Source: Begonia masoniana (taxonomy: Eukaryota > Streptophyta > Magnoliopsida > Cucurbitales > Begoniaceae). Taken from it: a stretch of DNA of 64,000 nucleotides. Location: assembly GCA_022432975.1 (NCBI GenBank), contig CM039511.1, forward strand, positions 20,920,557-20,984,556. Reading direction: 5' to 3'. The notes under the pieces were generated by a model, which worked only from the letters and a program-made list of their open reading frames with translations, was not told the DNA's origin and did no database searches. The first letter of the stretch is position 1. The number at the start of each line of letters is the position of its first letter. A program made the translations under genes and the position numbers. Positions 54,601-64,000 of the stretch are shown piece by piece.

Positions 54601-56295
54601 CCAACCAGTACAAGATTTCTAGCTTATGAAGAACTGAAAGAAGCAACCAATAACTTTGAAGCTGCAAGCATACTAGGAGAGGGTGGCTTCGGCAGGGTTT
54701 TCAGGGGTGTCTTAAGTGACGGCACTCCTGTTGCTATAAAGAGGCTTACCAGTGGAGGGCAACAAGGGGACAAAGAATTTCTGGTTGAGGTTGAGATGCT
54801 TAGCAGGTTGCATCACCGTAATCTTGTGAAACTTGTAGGTTACTTTAGCAATCGTGACTCATCACAGAACCTATTGTGCTATGAACTTGTACCAAATGGG
54901 AGTTTAGAATCCTGGCTCCATGGTAATTTCATTTTTTTATAAGATTTAACTGACTTATTGTCCTTATCATCTATTTGCAAAAGAGTGCTCTGAGAAGAAA
55001 TTGTTTTTTTAAAATACGTGATCTACCTCAGAAAGTTGCATAATGTTAAACTATGGGCTGCTTATTGCTGCAGGTCCACTTGGATTAAACTGCCCCTTAG
55101 ATTGGGACACCAGAATGAAAATTGCACTGGATGCAGCTAGAGGACTTGCATACCTCCATGAGGACTCGCAACCTTGTGTTATCCATAGAGACTTCAAGGC
55201 ATCCAATATTTTGCTCGAGAACAACTTTAATGCTAAAGTTGCTGATTTTGGCCTGGCAAAACAAGCTCCTGAAGGCAGAGCAAATTACCTATCTACGCGA
55301 GTGATGGGCACGTTTGGGTTTGTCCTTCTCTGTCCTGTTCATTACGCAGCTCCACATATTGAATGTGCTAAGTAGATAAAAAAGAACATACAAAATCGTT
55401 TTTTCCTGCAGGATGGATCTACTATGAAGACATACTGACATGTTACCTACCTCAAAAAGAATGTTTTTGTTTTCTTCTTTTATTATTACATTCCACTTTA
55501 AAAAAAATTCAGAACAATGGGTGTTTTTATATGAAAATGAAAGATGAAACTCTAACATGACATGGTTAATTTGTTAGAGGGACCGATTTATGCAGACAAA
55601 GTTTGCCCTGACCTGCAAATTGCCAATCATTGTAGAATTATTCTTTGACAGTGATAGTGAAATTGAAAAATACAATTTACTTTCATAGGTATGTAGCTCC
55701 TGAGTATGCAATGACTGGACATCTGCTCGTTAAAAGCGATGTTTATAGTTACGGGGTTGTTCTTCTTGAATTGATTACCGGAAGGAAGCCAGTGGATATG
55801 TCTCAACCATCTGGACAGGAAAACCTAGTAACTTGGGTGAGTATTTCTCTGGCCCAATCTTTCTTCCAACATTTTGGGAAATATGCACTTTTTAAGGTTA
55901 GAAACATTTGTTTACAGACCAGACCAATTCTTAGAGACAAGGATAGGCTGGAAGAACTGGTTGATCCAAGGGTTGGAGGAAAATATCCCAAGGAAGACTT
56001 TTTACGGGTTTGCACGATAGCCGCAGCCTGTGTCGCTACCGAGGCCAACCAACGACCCACGATGGGCGAAGTTGTACAGTCACTGAAGATGGTGCAGCGC
56101 ATCACAGAGTATCATGATTCAGCATTGCCACCTTCCAACAATCGACCCAACTTAAGACAATCATCTACCACTTTCGAGTCAGATGGGACATCGTCAGTAT
56201 TCTCTTCCGGCCCCTATTCTGGCTTCAGTGCTTTTGACAACGACAACGTCTCTCGCATAGCGATTTTCTCCGAAGATCTTCACGAAGGAAGATGA
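51639..56295 (+). CDS. ALE2-like: Receptor-like serine/threonine-protein kinase, ALE2-like
   Basis: Eight exons: 51639-51669, 52191-52775, 53041-53412, 53650-53862, 54551-54922, 55074-55317, 55689-55836, 55918-56295; all introns GT-AG, all phases match, 780 codons. A hydrophobic signal-like stretch ([15 protein letters not shown]) is followed by a Ser/Pro-rich part. The ectodomain has the Cys motif DCCKPDM...DCHCVYPIK and a Pro-rich PPPPSE end. A transmembrane helix lies in exon 4 ([18 protein letters not shown]). The kinase has [23 protein letters not shown] (RD type), [14 protein letters not shown] and [15 protein letters not shown], so all catalytic residues are present. It ends [11 protein letters not shown]2 in Arabidopsis acts at the plasma membrane in epidermal differentiation; this protein could equally be the orthologue of a sister gene such as At4g02010. 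A start at ATG 52265 inside exon 2 is possible and would place the signal stretch nearer the N-terminus. Confidence 0.93.
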
Positions 56296-57510
56296 GTATT
56301 ATTCAAGCAGATTTTTTTAGCCAATTCTCATGTCGTATAGCTAAGTAGCAAGCTGCTCTGGTGCAACAGTTTGGGAAATGGTTGTGGTTGTGAATGGAGG
56401 AATTGTGATTGTTCGAGGAGTGTTGTTGATTTCCGGCGCAGTGTTCAATCGAATCTTGTAAATTATCACGTAGCTTGTGTTAATTGAAACTGCTACAAAA
56501 ATCTGAGCTCGTATAATGTTATTTATTTTCGACTTTGTGATATTCTGCGGCAAAACTCTTCCCGGTGCAGAAAAATCAAGCGTACTTGTGTTGAACCAAA
56601 ATTAGAAATCGAGGGAACACCCAGTCTAAATTCTTATCTGTAGAGAAAGAAATCTAAAAGATGAAAGCAGCGTCCAGATGTCGAAAAATTGTATTTTCCA
56701 AGCTGAGAATGATTTCGAATGTCAAAAAGGCATCACATAGTTTGAGCATCCAGTCCCTGAGCGAGCCGAGTTTGAAAAAGTCTGGCTCAGCAATCCTAAA
56801 GATCCCAATGAACTCGCCCAAAAGAATTTCAATCCGAGCCAGTTTGTGAGCAATGAGTTAAACGAGTTGACTAAACGAACCTAACAAGTGATCATACATA
56901 AATATTTTTAATTTATATCAATATAATGTATATTTTTTAAAATTGTTCAAATAATATTTATTATTATAATTGTTAGTTGTTTAATTAACAAAATTGTTTT
57001 ATTAACCATAAAATGACATGTATTTTGAAAAAAATTATTTGAGACAATTCAATAAAAAATATATCACATGAATATTATTACAAAAAATTGACAGTTGTAT
57101 CATTACAAATTAGATACATCTCAATTAGGTTGATTCCAATCTAATTGACAATCTGTTGCAACATGTCAAAAAAATAACAAATTCAAAAAACTACTTCAAA
57201 ATACAAAACAAAGTAAAAAAAAAAAAAATCTAGAATTCAACAGTTCTAAATTTTCAAGTATTTCATTATCTCATTGTTGATTTTTTGTCTTAGCACTGTT
57301 TCAATCTTTGATATAAATGAGTGTTTTCACGAGATCATGTGCAAATTGTCCTCTTTGCTTATCATACAAGTGCACTTGCACTAAAATAATGTTGTTTAAC
57401 GGGCAGACTGGCTCACTACAGTAGCAGGCCGAGCCTAACCTGGTCCCGCTTGGCGAGTCGAGCCAAGCTAATCCTTGGGATTGAGCTCATGAAAAGCTCG
57501 TTGAGCTCCC
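56296..57510. other. 3' flank of the kinase gene; no gene recognised
   Basis: 56296 to about 56600 is probably 3' UTR. Two stretches with GAGCC/GAGCTC words (56750-56870 and 57405-57510: GAGCGAGCCGAG, GAGCTCATGAAAAGCTCG) look like ends of non-autonomous hAT-type repeats, but TIRs and TSDs could not be defined. Confidence 0.45.
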
Positions 57511-57930
57511 TATCACGACTCGAAAGCGGGTCTAAAAGAACGCCGGATCGAACGACTCGATCCTTAGAAAGGATCCGATCACCTAGCCTAATATTTGGTT
57601 TGCAGTGGAAGACTTGAACATAATCAAAAGTCAAGATCCACATAGTGAAAACAGATATAATAGTGTGATAAAATGAAGTACTTCAATAAGGTTTGCATAT
57701 CCAAGTTCAAATATTTAATCTTATACATATCAAAATATAACTAAGTCCATCAAAATATAACTAAGTCCTCACTAGGAAATCTGATAAACACTCAACAAGA
57801 AATAAAGGAACAAAATCTGCTTTCGAACTCCAGCTACTCGTTGTTCTTGTTCTTTTCTGTAAAGGAAGGGGATCGTTTATGATGAGTGACTAACTCAATA
57901 TGTTATACTAAATGCACATGTAAAACTTAT
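57511..57930 (-). mobile_element. LTR-like end, family M, inverted relative to 40060-40456
   Basis: Starts TATCACGACTCG (degenerate TGTCACGAC). The reverse complement matches 40060-40456 along its length, including GTCACTCAT, AGAACAAGAA, CCTAGTGAGGACTTAG and CACTATGTGGATCTTGAC. An internal 24-base duplication (TATCAAAATATAACTAAGTCC/CATCAAAATATAACTAAGTCC) lies near 57727-57770. Confidence 0.6.
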
Positions 57931-58839
57931 TTTTTTACATTTTAGTTAAAAACATCATGAGATATTAATATGGTTTTCAAAACATCAATCTATGAAAATT
58001 CATTTCATTGCTCCACGAGCCACCGATGAGGCAATAAGTCAAACATTGTCACATACATAGATGATTATACGAAAATACGTCATCATCGTTTTTATAACAT
58101 AAAAATCATCTTGGTGAAAAAGGAGGGTCGCTCAAGAATCCCTCCAACAAACTAGCATAGAAAGGTGGTAATCTGAAGATCCATCAACATCTCATGAGCC
58201 AAAAAGAAAAATAAAAACAACGGTGATCTAAATATCCATTAATGTCACCCTGGGTAGCCGGCGAGCAAGCTCAGCACGACACTACCCATAATCCAATATC
58301 AATAAAATCACTATGATCAAGTTTAGGGATTCGAAATCTAAGGAGCGCGTCATCACCGCCCTAGTACCCATTTTCATAATCGTGCAAACAAGACAACCTT
58401 CACGTAGCAGGAGGTGTACTGTGATATCCTCTTGATACTTTGACATCGAAACTGTCTAAAGTATCACCAAGATTCATCCTACCAAACAAGTATAAATCAA
58501 CAATATAAAACCATGTGTCAATGGTAAATGTGTAAATCGTACGTACATACATGTAAAAACAGTCGTGTTGGCTACCAAACCATGTCATTCTTTTATACAA
58601 GTGATAACTCACAAAAATAGGATTTTTTGGAAAACAATGATGTAATGCAAACAATATAAAACTCCTACTTTGACTATTACCGCTCTTCTTGCGCACTGGA
58701 GCGACAACCTCAGCAATCGACTCGAAGTCCACAAACTCGTATGTGCCTAAAATCCAAACCAATGTTATAATTATCTTAATCAATACTAAGGAAAGACAAT
58801 AGGATGAGTCCTAAACCAGGACTAGAAACTCAATCCATA
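57931..58839. other. Probably the rest of the family-M LTR; no gene recognised
   Basis: Continues the repeat-like sequence of 57511-57930 up to the hAT insertion. The open frame at 58400-58783 shows no recognisable domain. Confidence 0.4.
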
Positions 58840-59572
58840 ATAGGGGTGGGCGCGGTCTGGGTCTATCCTATTTTGGGACGGAATCGTACCGGCCCTTTCA
58901 GGATATTTTTTTGGTCCCAAAACCGGCCTTGTTTCGGTCCGGTACCGGTTCCTCCCAACTTAACAATTTTGAATTTTTTTTCATTTTCAAAACATTTACA
59001 AATAAATCGAAAGAATGAAAAAATAAAATCCACATATATTAATCTAACTATTTATGATTAAAATTAAATCTAAAAAACTCAATTCAACGTCTAAAATAAA
59101 TGTAATACTTTAAAATCTAAACTAAATAGTTAATGTAACTATCAAACATTCATATTAAATCCAACGAATTAAACCAAATTATCAAACATCCAAATTAAAT
59201 AAATACAACCATTTAACATTAAAATGAAATCTAAAAAACTAAAGTCAACTATCCAACATTAAAATGAAATCTAAGAAACTAAAATCAACATCCAAAATAA
59301 ATCCAACAATCTAACAAGTTAAATCCAACTATCCAACATTAAAATGAAATATAATAAATTAAATCCAAGATTCAAAACTAATCCAACTACATTAAAAATA
59401 CAAACTAAAGAGTAAATTCAACTAAATAGTTAATTCCATTTCAAACAATCAATTTCAAACTATAATTGCACGAATTACAAATTATAAGTCTATAATTGCA
59501 ACCATATCAAATAGCAGATTTTACAAAATTTTCATCGGTAGTAGAATCTGAAAAATAAAAATATTGAAGATA

Positions 59573-59860
59573 TTAGTTAATCATTAGAGATAAACATGTA
59601 AAACAAATAAATATTAGAATGTTTGAACCTTCTTCAATAGTTGTGATAGTACTATCATAGAAATCATTATCAATGTTTTTAAAAATTTTAAAAGAATTAA
59701 ATGTTTTGAGCCAATTTTGAGAGCATATAAGAGCTTCAACACTTTGAGGGGTTAGATAACTGAGAAAGACATCAAAAACACGACCATCACAACTAAAAGC
59801 AGATTCTGACGCCACTGTAGAAATTAGAATGATCAATATATCTTTCGCAATTGCACTCAA
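59573..59860 (-). pseudogene. hAT transposase, C-terminal dimerisation (hATC) fragment
   Basis: STVASESAFSCDGRVFD followed by LTPQSVEALICSQNWL is the signature of the hAT family C-terminal dimerisation domain, in which the family usually reads ASESAFS-GGRVLD. The frame has no start of its own and is separated from the upstream parts by stops. Confidence 0.88.
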
Positions 59861-60645
59861 AACTCAATACTTCTCAGAGTTCCTCTTCCACCAAAATAAT
59901 ATGTCAGCACTATTTGAAAATTTTTCTAATTTCTCAGAGAAATTGATCAATCTCCGACATATTACTTTCATAATTTCTCTTAAAAGAATTTCTAGGATAA
60001 TAAAACAAAGAGTACACTGTGGTTGAACGAGCTTACACCAAAGAACTCATTTACTTTAGAGACTTTTGTTGACTATCGTCGATACTTGGAGTCTAGTCTT
60101 CATTGGTTGTATCACCTTTATATTCAGTATATAACTTTTCAATTACATCATCCATCTGCTTTGAGTATTGTGCAACTCTTTTGCTTTGAATATTGTGCAG
60201 CTCTTTCACTATCAAATAAAATGGCTATATAATGCCGTAAAAATTATGTTTTGCAACTTGGATTAAGAACAACAACAACAACATATACAAGCATGTTTAT
60301 TTTTTCAAAAGATCCTCAATATTTATCAAAATTTTTTTGCATCTCGATGGTCATTCTTCTTAGCGTCATATTATCACCGTTAGCATATGTCTCAATAGCA
60401 GTATTTAAATTACAGACTTCACCTACGTACATATTCAATGTAATATGCAGAGAAGTAGAAACATTAAGTGTTATAGTATGAAATGTCTCTAAGAATTTTA
60501 TGTATTCTCAAATGCATGACCAATCTTCAGTTGTGGGTGAACCTTCCCCTCTCATTTCATGCAAGAAAGAGCTATCATTCTCTGCTAATTTTTCAAAAGT
60601 CGTTTCATATTTCTTAGCGCTTGCCAACATCAAATACGTAAAGTT

Positions 60646-60966
60646 TCAACGAGTAGGAACATCGAGCGACAAATTACCTTGAACAGTAATTTTAACCACA
60701 TCAATGCCGGCTTTGAACTGTTGCAATCTTACCAGAGAAGACCTTACGTACTTAAAAACTTTTCGTACCCTTGCTATGGACTCATCATGTTCTTTTAAAC
60801 CATCATAAATAATTAAATTTAGGACATGATCAAAACATCTCATGTGCATATGATTCCCATTTAAAATCAACCTCTTCCGATTTCGAATTGTCTTCATCAA
60901 ATAAGAAATAGAAACGTCGTTGGAAGACGCATTGTCAACGGTTACGGTTGTAACATTTTCAATCAC
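60646..60966 (-). pseudogene. hAT transposase, central catalytic fragment
   Basis: TVTVDNASSNDVSISYL, HMRCFDHVLNLI, YVRSSLVRLQQF and SLDVPTR correspond, in order, to the conserved central region of plant hAT transposases, including the Asp of the TVDNAS motif. The family usually reads RWN next, but the similarity breaks there. Confidence 0.88.
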
Positions 60967-61119
60967 TCAACTAAGCAAACATTTTTTAACTTCCTTACCA
61001 ATAGATTCATCCTTATGGTTCGAAATCAAACAAAAATTCAATATCTTCTTTTGCACATTCCACTCTTGATCGATGTACTGAAATGTCAGCACCATGTAAT
61101 TCAAATTTTGAAGAGATGT

Positions 61120-61449
61120 TCATATGTCAGTGGTCAAACATATCTTCTGTGATGTTGCAAAAAAATAATTCTTCAACTTGCTTCTTTCTTTCTGAAATAT
61201 CTTGCGAATATCTATTGCAATTGTTTTTCTAGATGACATAATAAATTTGGGATTGAGACACAGATAAAATGTGCTAAAATCAATTCCTTCAACCACTTTC
61301 AGTGGAAATTCATCCAAGATAATCATCTTTGCGAGAAATTCTCGAGCAGCCATTATAGTAAATGTAGGTATACCATCAATCTTGCTCTCATTAGGTCTAA
61401 AGATCAAAGTTTTTGCGTACTGTCTAAATTTCGCTGAAACTTTTTGCAT
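61120..61449 (-). pseudogene. hAT transposase, N-terminal region fragment
   Basis: REFLAKMIILDEFPLKVVEGIDF and SSRKTIAIDIRKIF match the segment of plant hAT transposases between the BED finger and the catalytic core. It ends at ICLTTDI, where the family has TTDTWTS. Confidence 0.82.
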
Positions 61450-61628
61450 ACTTTAATATGCTTTATTAAACTTGAAGTCTCATTTTTCGTCATGTGTGTT
61501 GCATAAATTTGCCTACAATAATTACATTTAGCTAAATTGGTATTTGATACCCTTTTGCAGTGATTCCAAGCTAGAGACTTAGTTGTTTTCGAGTCTGTAT
61601 ACAAATTTTCACCATGAGAAGAATCCAT
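61404..61628 (-). pseudogene. hAT transposase, BED zinc-finger fragment
   Basis: Starts at ATG 61628. The finger has CNYCRQIY and then LIKHIKVCKK, that is the CxxC...H of a BED finger; the final ligand spacing is H-x4-C. It overlaps the next fragment in another frame, so at least one frameshift separates them. Confidence 0.78.
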
Positions 61629-62300
61629 CCTACCATTGAAATTTTTAATTCACCTTAATAGAAAAGATTTGTCTGGCGAAAAATAGTAAAATACACATGA
61701 ATAAAATGAAAACCAAAATTTACTAACTGAAACCTCACAACTCATAGACCAAGCTCAATCTCACTATAAGAAAAATGTTTTACAGAGAAATCCAAAAGCA
61801 ATAACAACTTATAATCTGTATTTCTGATACATTCTATGAAACAGGCAACCTAATAGCAGACACAAAACTAACAGAACAGAACAGAGCCAAGTCTAATCAA
61901 CAGAAAAATAAACGCCAAACAAGAGAAGATAAATAGAGATATAGATTGAGAAATGAACATAAAAACCAGCAGCCGTCACAAAATAGAGCAGAAAACCAAA
62001 AACTTGAGTTTAAGAGGAGAACTTGCGGTAAGGTCTTTGCACTTCGAACTGAAGGAGTGCGAAGTGCGAATGGGCAAGGGCAGAGAGTGAAATCAAAACA
62101 AAACAAAAGGGTTTTTTGGGTTTTCAGGTTTTCTGTATCTTGACCGTGGACCGGACCGTAGACCACATGATTTTTTGTATCGGAACCGTTCTCGAATCGT
62201 TCCATAGATAGAACCGACATAACTAGGACCAAATCGTTCAGTCCAGTCTAGTCCCGCAATCTCGGGCTGGTTCTGCCCACCCATAATCCATGACACTTTA

Positions 62301-63690
62301 TGTAACACCTGACTTTTCTGATCATGTAATTGTCCCTAAAATTCTTTTGTATAAAAGAAATTTGCTATACATGCAATGTACATATTTTATTGGAATTTGG
62401 ACGCCAAAAATTTAAGAGTTTAAGAAAATAGAGCGAAAAAAAGGGAGTTAAAACGTAAGAGATTTTAAGTGAAAATTCGAGTAAATTACGAAGCTTCTTC
62501 ATGAAGCCTCACTAAACCCGTAACCAAACGGCTCAACCACCCCCACTCTCTCTCCCTCTCACTCTCCCTCTCTCCCTCTCACTCTCCCTCTCCCTTTCAC
62601 GTAAAGCTATCAGATGATAGCCTCCTCCCTTATTCTTCTTCTTCTATCGACGACCGAAGCCCTCCTCACGCGACGACGACGATAAGCCTCCCCCCTCCGA
62701 TTTCCTTCCCTTGTTCGTCATAAAGGTAAGCTTATACATTAGTTAATAGATTTAGGTGATTTAAACGTTGATTTCGGTGGAGAGTTTTAGAGTTAGGGTT
62801 TGAGTTTTCTCCTTATTTGATATTAATGCATGTTAGAATGTTGTTTTAAGGATTCGAATGGATTAACGATAGAAAACTAAGCACGTTGGATGTAATTTGA
62901 AATTTCAAACTTAAAATCGGCCAAAAATAGGGCATCCATGATTTTTGGAATTTTGGCCCTAATTCTGACTCAACTTTTATAAATGAATGGTTTTATGCTA
63001 AACTAGATGTTATAAGGTTTCTGAAACATTTTGAATCGTCAAAAACAGATAAAAATTGAAAGAGTTACAACCATTTGAAATTGGACCAAAAACGGTGTGA
63101 AATCCGAGTTTTTGGTTATGATTATCGAAATTTATTAAATTGAATTGCTTATTGAAATGTGATGTGTTAATGAGTTCAATACGCATGTTTAGGTTCTAAA
63201 CTCCAAGGAAAACGTCAAGCTTGCTTAAATTTCTACGAACCCGAGGTAAGTTCATATTGCATGCATTTTGCCCTTAAGGCCTACATCACAAATGTACTAG
63301 GATTTATATGCTTTATGGAGTATACTGATGGGTAGTTAGGTTATTAGGATATGTTGAATGCTAAGTATTATTGTTTTATTGAAATGTCTTGAGGATTGTC
63401 TATGTTATGCATTGAGGACATGTTGATTGTTATGTTATGTTTATGCAAATCGTATGTTCATGCAAATCGTATGTTCATGCATCACGTTTTCAAGAACTCA
63501 TGAAAAATGTTTTATGCACATGCTTTATGTAAGAAATATAAAAAAATATTATGTTATGTAATGTACTGGTTAAGTTGTGGGACAGAGAATAATATACGAA
63601 ATCGTCCACCGTAAGCCTTGCATATCCTTACCGCTGGGTGGGCTAGGGGACGGTTAAAACTCTGCGGATCTTGGAGCTGACTTGGGCCGG
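62301..63690 (+). mobile_element. LTR 'J' (close to LTR I), cut by LTR K
   Basis: TGTAACACCTGAC at 62301. It parallels LTR I throughout: TGTCCCTAAAATTCTT, CT-rich leader, first donor AAAG/GTAAGC at 62726, exon 2 63193-63245 (53 nt), donor GTAAGT at 63246. The first stem arm is CCTACATCACAAA at 63280-63292. The second arm and exon 3 lie beyond the LTR that starts at 63691. Confidence 0.8.
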
Positions 63691-64000
63691 TGTAACGCCC
63701 CGACTTATATAAACCCGGTTCGCTACTCGTAATATTGAACCATACTATGACATTCTGAGAAAATTTCAACTTTTCACTCAACGGTCAAAGTTTGACCTTT
63801 ATGAACGTTAAAACTTGCAGCGAAAATTTCGTTTGTATAAAACAACATTTATTAATTTAATTAAAATATTAAAGACAATTAGTTGGAAGAAAACAAAACA
63901 AAATAGAATACGTCCACCGCTGAACAGTTTCAGCGATAGAGATAGAAACAAAAGGCATCCACCGCTAAACAGTATCTGTAGGATCGATATTGTCTAAGAG
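63691..64000 (-). mobile_element. Start of LTR 'K', running out of the window
   Basis: TGTAACGCCCCGACTT at 63691, then ACCCGGTTCG and an AACTTGCAGCG block as in LTR D (9090 onward). CATCCACCGCT words from 63905 correspond to the island of LTR D. Probable minus orientation; the rest lies outside. Confidence 0.7.

Larger units (their letters stand above)
58840..62284 (-). mobile_element. Decayed hAT DNA transposon (zf-BED/hATC type)
   Basis: Ends ATAGGGGTGGGC at 58840 and its near complement GCCCACCCAT at 62284. 8-bp flanks AATCCATA (58832-58839) and AATCCATG (62285-62292) are a TSD with one mismatch, as hAT elements make. Four transposase segments lie in order on the minus strand: BED finger, N-terminal part, central DDE-type region, and hATC dimerisation domain. 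Frames are broken and several parts are missing, so it is inactive. Confidence 0.85.

Noticed and set aside
55043..55375. Kinase exon frame continuing past 55317
   Set aside because: The frame runs into intron 6; the in-phase donor at 55318 with exon 7 at 55689 restores the conserved TFGYVAPEY region.
61897..62232. 111-codon minus-strand frame
   Set aside because: Lies in the terminal region of the hAT element with no domain; probably chance.

Overview
This is nuclear DNA of a flowering plant, almost certainly a eudicot. It holds one spliced host gene, Ty3/gypsy, Ty1/copia and hAT elements, plant-type 5-bp target-site duplications (TSDs), and a 100-N scaffold gap at 6156-6255. The genus cannot be read from the sequence. 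One real host gene is visible: an eight-exon receptor-like kinase of the ALE2 type at 51639-56295 (+), 780 codons with every splice phase matching. Nearly everything else is transposable-element DNA, much of it nested, and most boundaries can be placed to the base by TG...CA ends plus TSDs.

Layout. 1-2474: tandem repeats, a 5S-rRNA-derived (Cassandra-like) segment and a long LTR. 2649-5478: decayed Ty1/copia element cut off before reverse transcriptase. 6842-20707: a 3' half of a Ty3/gypsy chromovirus-like element (B). Its 3' LTR is split 6 bp from its start by a minus-strand gypsy element (F, 8380-18711, TSD GTAAC), which itself carries two solo LTRs (D, 9090-11147, TSD CACAT; E, 14247-17206). 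21110-36038: a complete but decayed gypsy element (A, TSD GTCAT) interrupted by solo LTR G in pol (27627-29915, TSD GTAAC) and solo LTR C in its 3' LTR (32187-35389, TSD GTCGT). 40830-43664: solo LTR I (TSD TTTTT). 46044-50916: a very young non-autonomous copia element with 961-bp LTRs differing at 3 sites, an intact 720-codon gag-protease frame and TSD AAACT. 51639-56295: the kinase gene. 58840-62284: a broken hAT transposon. 62301-64000: two further LTRs, one entering the other.

The most unusual signal concerns the long gypsy-type LTRs. Ten LTRs of several subfamilies, in both orientations, share an internal gene-like plan: (TATA) - exon 1 - donor - exon 2 (46-55 nt where measured) - GTAAGT donor - intron - GTAG acceptor - exon 3. 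In nine LTRs where both arms are present, a motif shortly after the second donor (CCTACAYCA...) is complementary over 9-15 nt to the sequence ending at the second acceptor (...TGRTGTAGG). The two arms change together (T/C with A/G) and show G-U wobbles. This looks like a long-range RNA stem bracketing an intron inside the LTR. Exon 3 ends in a short acidic frame in every copy. In LTR C all three exons join into a 54-codon frame. Beyond exon 3 most of the LTRs carry their own private tandem-repeat or GC-palindrome island.
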